64,000 bases of DNA from Flavobacterium petrolei (GTDB taxonomy: Bacteria; Bacteroidota; Bacteroidia; Flavobacteriales; Flavobacteriaceae): assembly GCF_003314435.2 (NCBI RefSeq), contig NZ_QNVY02000001.1:806001-870000 (forward strand), written 5' to 3'. Below, piece after piece: positions 17,549 through 26,023 of this stretch. Every line of letters begins with the position of its first letter. Positions within the stretch are counted from its first letter, which is position 1. The position numbers were made by a program, and so were the translations under genes. The notes beneath the pieces were generated by a model. The model saw nothing but the letters and a program-made list of their open reading frames with translations. It ran no database searches and was not told where the DNA came from.

Positions 17549-17628
17549 TAGCCCTGATAGAAGCGGCATCCTTTATAGGTCTCGTTTTTTAAGAGACAAA
17601 GATACAGCGTATAGCAGGATGAGCTCCT
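17549..17628 (-). ncRNA. Structured RNA-like element, copy 1 (Flavo-1-like)
   Basis: On the minus strand it runs from AGGAGCTCATCCTGCT to ATGCCGCTTCTATCAGGGCT around a hairpin (GTCTC / GAGAC). Copies 2 (48085-48196) and 3 (60188-60252) share the outer words (ATCCTGCT or TCCCGCT; ATCGGGGCTA or similar) but have quite different apical stems that still pair. It lies 5 bases after the stop of the dioxygenase gene on the same strand. I recall words like these from the Flavo-1 RNA motif of Flavobacteria, but could not check this against Rfam. Confidence 0.65.
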
Positions 17629-17633
17629 GAAAA

Positions 17634-18173
17634 TTATTTTTTGGCAACAAATCGAGGGTCAGTTTCCATTACAGTTCCGCATTTTTCGCAGGTTCTCAAG
17701 CGTTCCGAATTGTAGAAATGTTCGAAATGAGGCAAGAAATCTTTCTCGATATTATGCAGTTCAAAATAGACTTCGTGAAGCTTATGATTACAAGTATCGC
17801 AAAACCAAAGCAAGCCGTCTGTAAATCCTTGTCCGGCTCTTTTTCGTTCGATGACAAGCCCAATAGAACCTTCGGAACGAACTGGAGAATGCGGAATTTT
17901 TGCGGGATTAAGATACATATCACCGGGATGCAATTCCATTTCTTTGCGCTCGCCGTCTTCCTGAACAATCACTTTTATGGAGCCTTCAAGTTGGTAAAAT
18001 AACTCTTCGGTTTCGTTGTAATGATAGTCTTTTCTAGCGTTTGGACCCGCAACAACCATAACGATATAATCACCGGATTCTGTATATAAGTTCTTGTTAC
18101 CAACGGGCGGTTTGAGCAGATGACGGTTTTCGTCAATCCATTTATTGAGGTTGAAAGGTTTTGCTATTGCCAT
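17634..18173 (-). CDS. 3-hydroxyanthranilate 3,4-dioxygenase
   Basis: 179 residues, a cupin. Iron ligands H51, E57 (YHYNETEE) and H95 (AKIPHSPVR) and the second metal site C125, C128, C162 and C165 (FCDTC; TCEKCG) fall at the positions I recall for the characterised Cupriavidus metallidurans enzyme. It opens the ring of 3-hydroxyanthranilate to give the precursor of quinolinate, in the kynurenine route to NAD or in tryptophan breakdown. Length is normal and all ligands are present. A near-consensus -7 (TAACTTTA, minus strand) lies about 20 bases before the start. No other kynurenine-pathway gene is in the window. Confidence 0.95.
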   Translation of the reverse strand: MAIAKPFNLNKWIDENRHLLKPPVGNKNLYTESGDYIVMVVAGPNARKDYHYNETEELFYQLEGSIKVIVQEDGERKEMELHPGDMYLNPAKIPHSPVRSEGSIGLVIERKRAGQGFTDGLLWFCDTCNHKLHEVYFELHNIEKDFLPHFEHFYNSERLRTCEKCGTVMETDPRFVAKK

Positions 18174-18213
18174 GATTTTTATTTTAATTGTAAAGTTATG
18201 AAATATTAAAACG

Positions 18214-19323
18214 TTATTTTTTTTCCTTAATCAAATAAATATAGACCGGAAAATGGTCGCTGAATCCTATTTCGGTGGTGGAATGCCGCAACGGATATCC
18301 TTTGTATTGTCCGCTATTTTGTATCAAGAATGACTTGTTGTAAATTCCTGCTTTCCAATATCGAAAGCTGGAATAATCCGTTTGCAGCAAGGTTTCGGAA
18401 ACCATTATTTGGTCAAAAATATCCCAAGCATCCCGAAATGCGATGGTTCCAAATCCCCTTTTGGCCATTTCTTCGAATGGATTGTAAATTCCAAACGGAA
18501 GCACATCTGCCTTTTTTGCTTTGGCGCCAAGCCCAATTCTGACGCTTTTATTATACGGTCCGTCATTCAAATCACCCAACGTAATCACTTTTGCGTTTGG
18601 ATTTATCCGTTGTAAAGAGTCTATTATTTTTCGGTTTAATGCGCCGGCGGCCTCGCGAAATGGACTAGATTTTTTCTCGCCGCCTGAGCGTGACGGCCAG
18701 TGATTGACGATTATATTGATTTCCTCACCATCGAGAAATCCCGTTACCAAAAGTTGATCTCGCGTATAAACCCGATAATTTTTGGTGCTTATTTGCAATT
18801 CATCATCTGTTTTTTCTTCAGAACTTACTTTGGAACTTTCATTCGTATTTCCGCTTTGTTTATAAATGTACAACGGAATATTGCTGTAACTTGTGGGCTG
18901 AAATTTCTTTTTCTGATACAACAGCGCCACATCGATTCCTCTTTTATCAGGCGAATCAAAATGGATGATTCCGTAATCTTTCTCGATTAATTTGGGTTGT
19001 TTGACTAAATCTTCCAAAACGCCTCTATTTTCTATCTCGCATCCGCCAATAAATGTAGGCGAATCGGTATTTTCAGCTGAACCTATTTCAGATAAAACGC
19101 GGGCTAAGTTCACTAATTTCTTTTCATATTTATCATACGTCCAGCGTTGCAAACCTGTTGGCGTCCATTCTTCATCAAAAGTATCCGGATCGTTTATGGT
19201 GTCAAAAAGGTTTTCGAAATTATAAAACGCAACGGTATGAATGACGTATTTTTTTTGTTGTGCAGTAGATTTTGCAAACGGAAAAAATAAAAAAAGAATA
19301 GGAATCCAGTGGGTAATTCTCAT
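18214..19323 (-). CDS. Secreted endonuclease/exonuclease/phosphatase family protein
   Basis: 369 residues with a signal peptide (MRITHWIPILFLFFPFAKST, cleaved near TAQQ). EEP motifs occur in order: NFENLFDT, the metal-binding glutamate in GGCEIENRG, NHWPSR, LGDLNDGPYN and SDHFP. All catalytic positions of the DNase I-like fold are present. Export points to a periplasmic or surface enzyme, for example a nuclease or phosphodiesterase used to scavenge nucleotides or phosphate; the substrate is not known. It lies 40 bases upstream of the dioxygenase gene on the same strand. Confidence 0.87.
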   Translation of the reverse strand: MRITHWIPILFLFFPFAKSTAQQKKYVIHTVAFYNFENLFDTINDPDTFDEEWTPTGLQRWTYDKYEKKLVNLARVLSEIGSAENTDSPTFIGGCEIENRGVLEDLVKQPKLIEKDYGIIHFDSPDKRGIDVALLYQKKKFQPTSYSNIPLYIYKQSGNTNESSKVSSEEKTDDELQISTKNYRVYTRDQLLVTGFLDGEEINIIVNHWPSRSGGEKKSSPFREAAGALNRKIIDSLQRINPNAKVITLGDLNDGPYNKSVRIGLGAKAKKADVLPFGIYNPFEEMAKRGFGTIAFRDAWDIFDQIMVSETLLQTDYSSFRYWKAGIYNKSFLIQNSGQYKGYPLRHSTTEIGFSDHFPVYIYLIKEKK

Positions 19324-19426
19324 AAGTATTATTTATTTCCAGTTGTTAATTAGATTTTGTTTTTAAAATCAGCTTATTGTAAAAATAGTCATTTGAACCT
19401 GAACTTAAAATTATTTTCTAATTGTC

Positions 19427-19434
19427 TATCTTTG
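19427..19434 (+). promoter_or_regulatory. Promoter -7 element for LD-carboxypeptidase gene
   Basis: TATCTTTG matches TAnnTTTG and lies 55 bases before the ATG at 19489. No convincing -33 element is at the usual spacing. Confidence 0.5.
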
Positions 19435-19488
19435 TTTTAATCATTTAAAAACCTTACCACTAGAATTTTTTCAGAAAAGCATTCCAGC

Positions 19489-20490
19489 ATGAACAAATAC
19501 CGATTAACTTTTTCTCCACGCCGTCCTATATTATATCAATTTCTATTGCTTATTTTTGTTTTACAATCTTTCAACAGCCAAGCCCAATATAACATGATTA
19601 CACCGCCTAGTTTACAAAAAGGAGATACCGTAGCAATTTTGGCAACAGCCAGAAAAAATACAGATGACAACTTGAAACCCGCTATTGCTTTATTGAAAAG
19701 TTGGGGTTTGGAAGTAGTCATTGGAAGTACGATAGGTTTAGATAATGACCAATTAGCCGGAACCGACGAACAACGTGCCGCCGATTTTCAGCAGCAACTG
19801 GACAATCCAAACATCAAAGCCATCTGGTGTGTAAAAGGCGGATACGGAACTGTACGAATGATTGATTTATTAGATTTTACTGCGTTTAAAAAAAATCCGA
19901 AATGGATTGTTGGTTTCAGTGATGTGACTGTTTTACACAATCATTTGAATACAATGGGTTACAAATCCATTCACGGAATCATGCCGATAACGGCTCCCAG
20001 AGCAACTCCTCAAGCCATAGAAACCATGCGCATTGCGTTATTTGGCGAAAAATTGTCTTACGAAATAGATCCTTTTCTGATGAACAGACCCGGAAAAGCC
20101 ACCGGAGAATTAGTGGGCGGAAATTTATCGATTCTATACAGTTTGTTCGGTTCCCCATCCGCGATTGATTGTACTGATAAAATATTGTTTATAGAAGATT
20201 TAGACGAATATTTGTACCATATTGACCGCATGATGATGAACTTGAAACGAAATGGCTGTTTGGAAAGTATCAAAGGAATTGTTGTGGGTTCGATGACAAA
20301 AATGAAAGACAATGACATTCCGTGGGGTAAAAATGCCATAGAAATTATCGAGGATGTTACCAAAAAATACAATATTCCCGTCTTGTACAATTTCCCTGCC
20401 GGACATATTCAAGACAATAGAGCATTGATTTTAGGAAATAATGTGACGATTAATGTCAATGAAAAATGCAGTACGCTGGTTTTTGAATAA
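19489..20490 (+). CDS. LD-carboxypeptidase (peptidase S66)
   Basis: 333 residues with an N-terminal export signal (hydrophobic part about residues 15-30, cleavage near SQAQ). S66 motifs are complete: VKGGYGTVRMIDLLDF, nucleophile S144 in GFSDVT, a glutamate in LFIEDLDEYLYHIDRM and the histidine in AGHIQDNRAL. The family trims the terminal D-alanine from murein tetrapeptides in peptidoglycan recycling. Most homologues are cytoplasmic; the exported form here suggests action in the periplasm. It is followed by yraN on the same strand. Confidence 0.9.
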   Translation: MNKYRLTFSPRRPILYQFLLLIFVLQSFNSQAQYNMITPPSLQKGDTVAILATARKNTDDNLKPAIALLKSWGLEVVIGSTIGLDNDQLAGTDEQRAADFQQQLDNPNIKAIWCVKGGYGTVRMIDLLDFTAFKKNPKWIVGFSDVTVLHNHLNTMGYKSIHGIMPITAPRATPQAIETMRIALFGEKLSYEIDPFLMNRPGKATGELVGGNLSILYSLFGSPSAIDCTDKILFIEDLDEYLYHIDRMMMNLKRNGCLESIKGIVVGSMTKMKDNDIPWGKNAIEIIEDVTKKYNIPVLYNFPAGHIQDNRALILGNNVTINVNEKCSTLVFE

Positions 20491-20558
20491 AGACAATTCG
20501 ATTTAAGATTGCAGAAGTTTAAAAACTTTACAACCTAAACTTAAAACAAATTTTTTGA

Positions 20559-20918
20559 ATGGCGGAACACAACGAACTCGGAAAACTTGGAGAAGAAATG
20601 GCGGTCGAATTTCTACAAAAAGACGGCTACGCTATTTTAGAAACCAACTGGACATTCCAAAAAGCCGAAATAGACATTCTCGCCCAAAAAGAAAATACAC
20701 TTGCCGTTATTGAAGTCAAAACACGTTCTTCATTAGAATTTGGCTTGCCTCAGGATTTTGTAAAACCAAAAAAAATTCAGCTACTTGTAAAGGCCGTGGA
20801 CGCTTTTGTCAACGAAAGAAATTTAGATATTGAAGTCCGTTTTGACATAATAGCTATCCATAAAGAAGGGAAATCTTTTGTAATTGAGCACCTTATCGAT
20901 GCTTTTTATCATTTTTAA
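20559..20918 (+). CDS. YraN / UPF0102 family protein
   Basis: 119 residues, the usual length. The N-terminal GKLGEEMAVEFLQKDGYAIL and the core EIDILAQKENTLAVIEVKTR define UPF0102, a PD-(D/E)xK nuclease-like fold with E-V-K as the presumed metal-binding lysine motif. Cellular role is unresolved; a link to DNA repair or recombination is often suggested from fold. It starts 68 bases after the LD-carboxypeptidase stop, across a spacer containing TTTAAAAAC/TAAAC words like the other intergenic repeats here. Confidence 0.9.
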   Translation: MAEHNELGKLGEEMAVEFLQKDGYAILETNWTFQKAEIDILAQKENTLAVIEVKTRSSLEFGLPQDFVKPKKIQLLVKAVDAFVNERNLDIEVRFDIIAIHKEGKSFVIEHLIDAFYHF

Positions 20919-20938
20919 TTGATTTTTTGAATGTTATA

Positions 20939-20969
20939 TTTGTAACAAATTGTTTTTTATTTATATTTG
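20939..20969 (+). promoter_or_regulatory. Bacteroidota-type promoter for ACT-domain-like gene
   Basis: TTTG (20939-20942), a 19-base spacer and TATATTTG (20962-20969) match the -33/-7 consensus exactly. It predicts a leader of about 50 bases before the ATG at 21028. Confidence 0.8.
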
Positions 20970-21027
20970 CGTCATATTTACACACTAACTACGCGTATAA
21001 TAACAACCAACTAAAAAAAATTACATC

Positions 21028-21684
21028 ATGAAAACTGTTTCTTCCATTGTAGAAAACTACATCAAAACAAAGCCTTTTTTACTAAATGCATTATCATTAG
21101 GTATCATCAATCTGACCTCATTATCCCGAAACATAATGACCGAATTAGAAAGTGAATTTGGCAAGGAAGTAAAACAAGGTGCAGTTGTTATGGCTTTAAA
21201 AAGACTAACAGAAGAACTGGATTTCAGGTTAAATCATAAGATTAACAAAGTCATCAAAAACATTGGGGAAATCACGGTTCGTTCTGCCTTGACGGATTAT
21301 ACTTTTGCTGCATCCGACACCGTTTTGAATAAACAAGCCGATTTAATTACAGATATCAATACGCTACCGGATATTTTTTACACTTCATCCAGAGGAGTGA
21401 ACGAAACCAACATTGTGGTTAGCAACAGTATCAATCATTTAGTAGACAAGCATTTTGCTACTGAAAAACTTATTCAAAAACTAGATAACCTAGCTTCGAT
21501 TACGGTAAAATTGCCCAAAGAAAACATTGTCGTTCCTGGAATTTACTATTTCATTTTTCAACGTTTGGCCTGGGAAGGAATTATCATAAACGAAGTAATT
21601 TCGACTTCTAATGAATTTACTATCTTAGTGAGTGAAGAACAAGTTGATGTTGCTTTTAAAGTGATTAAAGACTTGAAAAATTAG
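21028..21684 (+). CDS. ACT-domain-like protein (aspartate kinase-related)
   Basis: 218 residues, soluble. The first 100 residues are helical with a winged-helix look (NALSLGIINLTSLSRNIMTE). The C-terminal part (about 120-218) reads like two ACT-type beta-alpha-beta units, ending EFTILVSEEQVDVAFKVIKD, as in the regulatory part of aspartate kinases. The kinase catalytic domain is absent, so it is not an enzyme of that pathway; it may sense an amino acid. The assignment is by resemblance only. A good promoter precedes it and a strong terminator follows, so it is monocistronic. Confidence 0.6.
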   Translation: MKTVSSIVENYIKTKPFLLNALSLGIINLTSLSRNIMTELESEFGKEVKQGAVVMALKRLTEELDFRLNHKINKVIKNIGEITVRSALTDYTFAASDTVLNKQADLITDINTLPDIFYTSSRGVNETNIVVSNSINHLVDKHFATEKLIQKLDNLASITVKLPKENIVVPGIYYFIFQRLAWEGIIINEVISTSNEFTILVSEEQVDVAFKVIKDLKN

Positions 21685-21707
21685 AAATCTCATATTCTAT
21701 AATTTTA

Positions 21708-21742
21708 AAGCTTCCAGCCTACTAAGACTGGAAGCTTTTTTA
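21708..21742. terminator. Bidirectional terminator between ACT-like gene and mfd
   Basis: AAGCTTCCAG / CTGGAAGCTT stem with a ten-base loop followed by TTTTTTA. It lies 23 bases after the plus-strand stop and touches the mfd stop at 21744, so it can serve both genes. Confidence 0.85.
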
Positions 21743-21743
21743 T

Positions 21744-24700
21744 TTATTCCCCACCCAATAGCTCCATCAATTCCAATGCTGTTCTGGTATTCTTCACATT
21801 GTCAAAAGTCAAGAGCAATCGCAATCCAGCTGGCGTTTGTTTTTCTTTCATTTTACAAATAGAACTGTGTTTTTGCACAAATTGTAACACATCCTGAAAA
21901 CGTTTCGATTGGTAATAATCGGATTGTTGATCCGAGATAAAATAACCAATCATCTTGCCTTGCTTCATCACTAATTTTTCGATTCCAATTCGGGTTGCAA
22001 TCCATTTGATTCGAATACTATTCATTAATGCTTTGGCTCGTGGCGGCATTGGTCCAAAACGGTCAATCAATTTATTTTGGAAAACAATCAATTCTTCTTC
22101 GTTTTTGACTGCGCCTAATTCATTATACAAACTCAATCGTTCAGAAACATTATTGATATATTCATCCGAAAACAACAACTCAAAATCAGTATCGATTTGC
22201 AGGTCTTTGACATATTCTTTAGTTTCCAAATTGTTTTCCTCCGGATATAAATCCTTGAATTCATTTTCTTTCAATTCGTCAATGGCTTCGTTCATGATTT
22301 TTTGGTACGTATCAAAACCGATTTCGTTGATGAAACCACTTTGTTCGCCACCTAATAAATCTCCGGCACCACGAATCTCTAAATCCTTCATCGCAATGTT
22401 GAATCCGCTTCCCAAGTCGCTGAATTGTTCCAAAGCCTGAATTCGTTTTCTGGCATCATCTGTCATGGCTGAATACGGTGGACAAATAAAATAACAAAAC
22501 GCTTTCTTGTTGCTACGCCCTACTCTACCGCGCATTTGATGCAAATCAGACAATCCAAAATTATTCGCATTGTTGATAAAAATCGTATTTGCATTAGGAA
22601 CGTCTAATCCGCTTTCGATAATTGTGGTTGCCACCAAAACATCAAATTCTCCATTCATGAAAGCCAACATCAATTCCTCGAGTTTTTTTCCATCCATTTG
22701 GCCGTGACCAATTCCAACTCTGGCATTTGGCACCAAACGCTGAATCATTCCGGCTACTTCCTTGATATTTTCTATTCGATTATTGATAAAGAAAACCTGT
22801 CCGTTACGCTGAATTTCATACGAAATCGCATCCCGAATAACCTCTTCACTAAAACCAACTACATTCGTTTCTATAGGATAACGATTGGGCGGAGGCGTTG
22901 TAATCACTGATAAATCACGCGCTGCCATTAGTGAAAACTGCAAGGTTCTCGGAATTGGCGTTGCCGTTAAAGTTAGCGTATCAACATTCGCGGCAATCGT
23001 TTTAAGTTTGTCTTTTACGTTGACACCAAATTTTTGCTCCTCATCCACAATCAATAGTCCAAGATCTTTAAAGACAACATTTTTGTTGACCAATTGATGG
23101 GTTCCAATCACAATATCAAGTTTCCCTTCGGCTAATAATTTTAAGGTTTCTGCTTTCTGTTTGGCGGTTCTAAAACGGTTTAAATACCCAACAGAAACCG
23201 GCATATCTTTCAATCGTTCTGTAAACGTTCTATAATGTTGGTAGGCCAAAATAGTTGTTGGAACTAAAATCGCAACTTGTTTGCTGTTATCCACAGCTTT
23301 GAAAGCTGCACGAATGGCAACTTCCGTTTTTCCAAAACCTACATCTCCACAAACCAAGCGATCCATCGGACGGTCGCTTTCCATATCGGCTTTTACCTCT
23401 GCCGTAGATTTGGTTTGGTCCGGCGTATCTTCGTAAATAAACGAGCTTTCCAGTTCGTTTTGTAAATAACTGTCCGGCGCAAACTGGAATCCTTTTTCGA
23501 GTCTTCTTTTGGCATACAATTGAATCAAATTGAATGCAATATGTTTGACCCGTGCCTTTGTTTTTTGTTTTAAAATCTTCCAGGCATTCGAACCCAATTT
23601 GTAAATTTTGGGTGGCGTTCCGTCTTTTCCGTTGTATTTTGAAATTTTGTGCAGCGAATGAATACTCACATACACAATATCATTATCGGCATAAACGAGC
23701 TTGATGGCCTCTTGTGTTTTGCCTTCGACTTGTATTTTTTGTAAACCTCCAAAACGTCCAATTCCGTGATCAATGTGCGTCACATAATCCCCAACCGAAA
23801 GTGTGGTCAGTTCTTTTAAGGTGATATTCTGCTTTTTCGAATAGCCGTTTTTAATATTGAATTTATGGTAGCGTTCAAAAATTTGATGATCGGTGTAACA
23901 TGTTATTTGATTTTCTTCATCAATAAATCCTTGGTACAAAGGCAAAACAATGGTGTTGTATTGCTTGCGGATATTCTCTGAATTCGCCTCGTCCAAGGTT
24001 TCAAAAATATCATGAAATCGTTTTGCCTGAGCTTCATTCGAACAAAACAAATAGTTTTTGTAGCCGTTAAAATGATTTTCGTTCAGATTATTCAATAACA
24101 AATCAAATTGTTTGTTGAAAGACGGTTGTGGCTGAATGTGAAATTCGAATTTTTTAGTGGTTCTAAAAATAGCTTTCGAACTCAATTCCACAATCGAAAA
24201 ATCCAACGCTCTTTTTATAAATGCTGCTTGATTCAAAAACAATTGTTCTGGCGTAGAACGTTTTATTTCCTGCGACAATTTTGCGAAAGCTTCTTCGGCT
24301 TTGCCAAATTGTTTATCCAATTGCAATAAAAAATCTTCGGTATTTTGAATGAAAATCACTGTTTTCTCCGAAATATAATCTAAGAAACTTTCTCGGTTTT
24401 CCTGAAAAACTTTGTTTTCCACATTTGGGATTATTGTAATCTTTTTTTGCGTTTCGATAGACAATTGCGTGGCAACATCAAACGTACGGATGCTCTCTAC
24501 TTCATCTCCAAAAAACTCAATTCGGTACGGATTATCATTCGAAAACGAAAATACATCGACAATTCCTCCACGAACCGAAAATTCTCCGGGTTCCGTAATG
24601 AAATCGACTCTTTTGAATTCGTATTCGAACAAAACTTCATTGATAAAGTCGATGGAAATCTTATCCCCAACAGCAACTTTCAACGTGTTTTTGTCCAATT

Positions 24701-25112
24701 CTTTTCGGGTTACTACTTTCTCGAAAAGCGCTTCGGGATAGGTAACAATAATAGCCGGTTTCTTGCGGGAATTGATTCGGTTTAGCACTTCGGCGCGAAG
24801 CAAAACATTCGCGTTGTCCGTATCTTCTATTTCGTACGGGCGACGAAATGAACCGGGATAAAAGAGCACATCTTGCTCCCCAATCATCTGTTCCAAATCG
24901 TTCAAGTAATACGCCGCTTCTTCTTTATTGTTTAAAATAACTAAAAAAGGAAGCTCCGATTGTTTAAATACAGAACGAATTACAAACGAAACTGCAGAAC
25001 CCAAAAGTCCCGAAAGCTGCATTTTTACTTGATTATTTTCTAATAACCGCGCAACTATTTGCTGGGTTTTTGGCGAATTATCGTAGGTGTTGTATAAGAT
25101 TTTTTTACTCAA
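21744..25112 (-). CDS. mfd: Transcription-repair coupling factor Mfd
   Basis: 1122 residues. An N-terminal UvrB-like region is followed by the CarD-like RNA polymerase interaction domain (VGDYVTHIDHGIGRFGG, about residue 440). Then come superfamily 2 helicase motifs: Walker A GDVGFGKTEVA (about 588), IVDEEQKFGV, TLTATPIPRT, IIESGLDVPNAN and QMRGRVGRS. The C-terminal TRCF domain is last. Mfd removes stalled RNA polymerase and recruits UvrABC. The start is TTG at 25112; no ATG is near, and the start overlaps the stop of the upstream lipoprotein gene by 8 bases, which implies coupled translation. Length is normal. Confidence 0.97.
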   Translation of the reverse strand: MSKKILYNTYDNSPKTQQIVARLLENNQVKMQLSGLLGSAVSFVIRSVFKQSELPFLVILNNKEEAAYYLNDLEQMIGEQDVLFYPGSFRRPYEIEDTDNANVLLRAEVLNRINSRKKPAIIVTYPEALFEKVVTRKELDKNTLKVAVGDKISIDFINEVLFEYEFKRVDFITEPGEFSVRGGIVDVFSFSNDNPYRIEFFGDEVESIRTFDVATQLSIETQKKITIIPNVENKVFQENRESFLDYISEKTVIFIQNTEDFLLQLDKQFGKAEEAFAKLSQEIKRSTPEQLFLNQAAFIKRALDFSIVELSSKAIFRTTKKFEFHIQPQPSFNKQFDLLLNNLNENHFNGYKNYLFCSNEAQAKRFHDIFETLDEANSENIRKQYNTIVLPLYQGFIDEENQITCYTDHQIFERYHKFNIKNGYSKKQNITLKELTTLSVGDYVTHIDHGIGRFGGLQKIQVEGKTQEAIKLVYADNDIVYVSIHSLHKISKYNGKDGTPPKIYKLGSNAWKILKQKTKARVKHIAFNLIQLYAKRRLEKGFQFAPDSYLQNELESSFIYEDTPDQTKSTAEVKADMESDRPMDRLVCGDVGFGKTEVAIRAAFKAVDNSKQVAILVPTTILAYQHYRTFTERLKDMPVSVGYLNRFRTAKQKAETLKLLAEGKLDIVIGTHQLVNKNVVFKDLGLLIVDEEQKFGVNVKDKLKTIAANVDTLTLTATPIPRTLQFSLMAARDLSVITTPPPNRYPIETNVVGFSEEVIRDAISYEIQRNGQVFFINNRIENIKEVAGMIQRLVPNARVGIGHGQMDGKKLEELMLAFMNGEFDVLVATTIIESGLDVPNANTIFINNANNFGLSDLHQMRGRVGRSNKKAFCYFICPPYSAMTDDARKRIQALEQFSDLGSGFNIAMKDLEIRGAGDLLGGEQSGFINEIGFDTYQKIMNEAIDELKENEFKDLYPEENNLETKEYVKDLQIDTDFELLFSDEYINNVSERLSLYNELGAVKNEEELIVFQNKLIDRFGPMPPRAKALMNSIRIKWIATRIGIEKLVMKQGKMIGYFISDQQSDYYQSKRFQDVLQFVQKHSSICKMKEKQTPAGLRLLLTFDNVKNTRTALELMELLGGE

Positions 25113-25710
25113 CGCGTGGAATATTTGGGTCGATTATAGGTGTATTGGGAATGGCTCTAGAAGTATCCATCATTTTCAACAAATCAGATTCTCCTTCCTC
25201 AAGCGGAATTTTACTTTTCTCCACAATTTTGTCCATTTGTCTTTGTAGCGAGACTAATTCCAAGTTGATTTCTGAAACTAACAACGTCACTTTTTTATCA
25301 GGAATATTATCCAAATGAATGAATAAATCCAGCAATCTAACTTTAGTAATCAACGTGGAAATCCTGCTTTTTATTTGAGGTTTGTTGTATTCATAAGGAA
25401 TATTGTCGTTCAAAGCCAGCACTTTTTTCGAAAGCGCTTTTGATTTTTGCTGAAAAGCTTCGATCCTTTTTTTAGGTTTTTGCGCTAATTCAGCCAAAAA
25501 CATACGCCATTCATTCCAAGATGCAATGCTTTTTTCACCCGCTTCGGTTAATGGCTCATCATATAAAACCCAACCTTTCTGTATGTTTGCGAATATGACT
25601 TCTTTTTTTTGTTTCTCTTTTTTATTTTCCGCAATACGTTTTTGATCGTCATCTTTACAAGAGAACAAAACAAGAACCAGAGAGAACAAAACGGCTATTT
25701 TATATTTCAT
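25105..25710 (-). CDS. Hypothetical lipoprotein upstream of mfd
   Basis: 201 residues from the ATG at 25710, which starts a lipoprotein signal (MKYKIAVLFSLVLVLFSC, lipobox LFSC). The longer frame back to 25752 would put 14 polar residues before it. The mature part is charged and mostly helical, with Lys/Glu-rich runs just after the cysteine and a coiled-coil-like middle. No family recognised. It overlaps mfd by 8 bases, so mfd expression may depend on it. A -7 element on the minus strand (25819-25826, TAACTTTG) lies about 110 bases upstream. Confidence 0.75.
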   Translation of the reverse strand: MKYKIAVLFSLVLVLFSCKDDDQKRIAENKKEKQKKEVIFANIQKGWVLYDEPLTEAGEKSIASWNEWRMFLAELAQKPKKRIEAFQQKSKALSKKVLALNDNIPYEYNKPQIKSRISTLITKVRLLDLFIHLDNIPDKKVTLLVSEINLELVSLQRQMDKIVEKSKIPLEEGESDLLKMMDTSRAIPNTPIIDPNIPRVE

Positions 25711-26023
25711 GTGCGTCAATTTATCATTTTTTAATGGATGAAAGTAATTCAAATACAGTTGTAATTTTTTAAAAAAGAAGTAATTATGACCCTTTAAAAA
25801 TTTCCATTAATTTAGGTGCAAAGTTACAAAGTAAATTTACAATAATGAATTCCAGTATTGGAATAACAATCTAATATTGCCACACTGATTTTTCTATTAA
25901 AAAACATGATAAATTAAGAAATTCAACATATTTTTAGGTACTGTTTTAAGATTTTTACAATCATTTTCATCAAAGTTGTGTTATTTACGAAAACGTTATC
26001 TTTGTTTTTCAAAACAGACAAAA
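25711..26023. other. Divergent intergenic region, lipoprotein / threonine dehydrogenase
   Basis: A gap of 313 bases with a minus-strand -7 element (CAAAGTTA at 25819-25826, reading TAACTTTG) and the plus-strand promoter listed separately at 25976-26004. The rest is AT-rich with no ORF or strong hairpin. Confidence 0.5.
25976..26004 (+). promoter_or_regulatory. Promoter of threonine dehydrogenase gene
   Basis: TTG (25976-25978), 18 bases, then TATCTTTG (25997-26004). Transcription would start near 26010, only about 14 bases before the ATG at 26024. This rules out the upstream in-frame start at 25976, which lies inside the -33 element. Confidence 0.8.

Noticed and set aside
21955..22440. 161-codon open frame on the plus strand opposite mfd
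   Set aside because: It lies fully inside the well-supported mfd gene on the other strand and has no recognisable domain.
25976..26023. Upstream start of the threonine dehydrogenase gene
   Set aside because: The extension contains the -33 and -7 promoter elements, so it cannot be in the mRNA.
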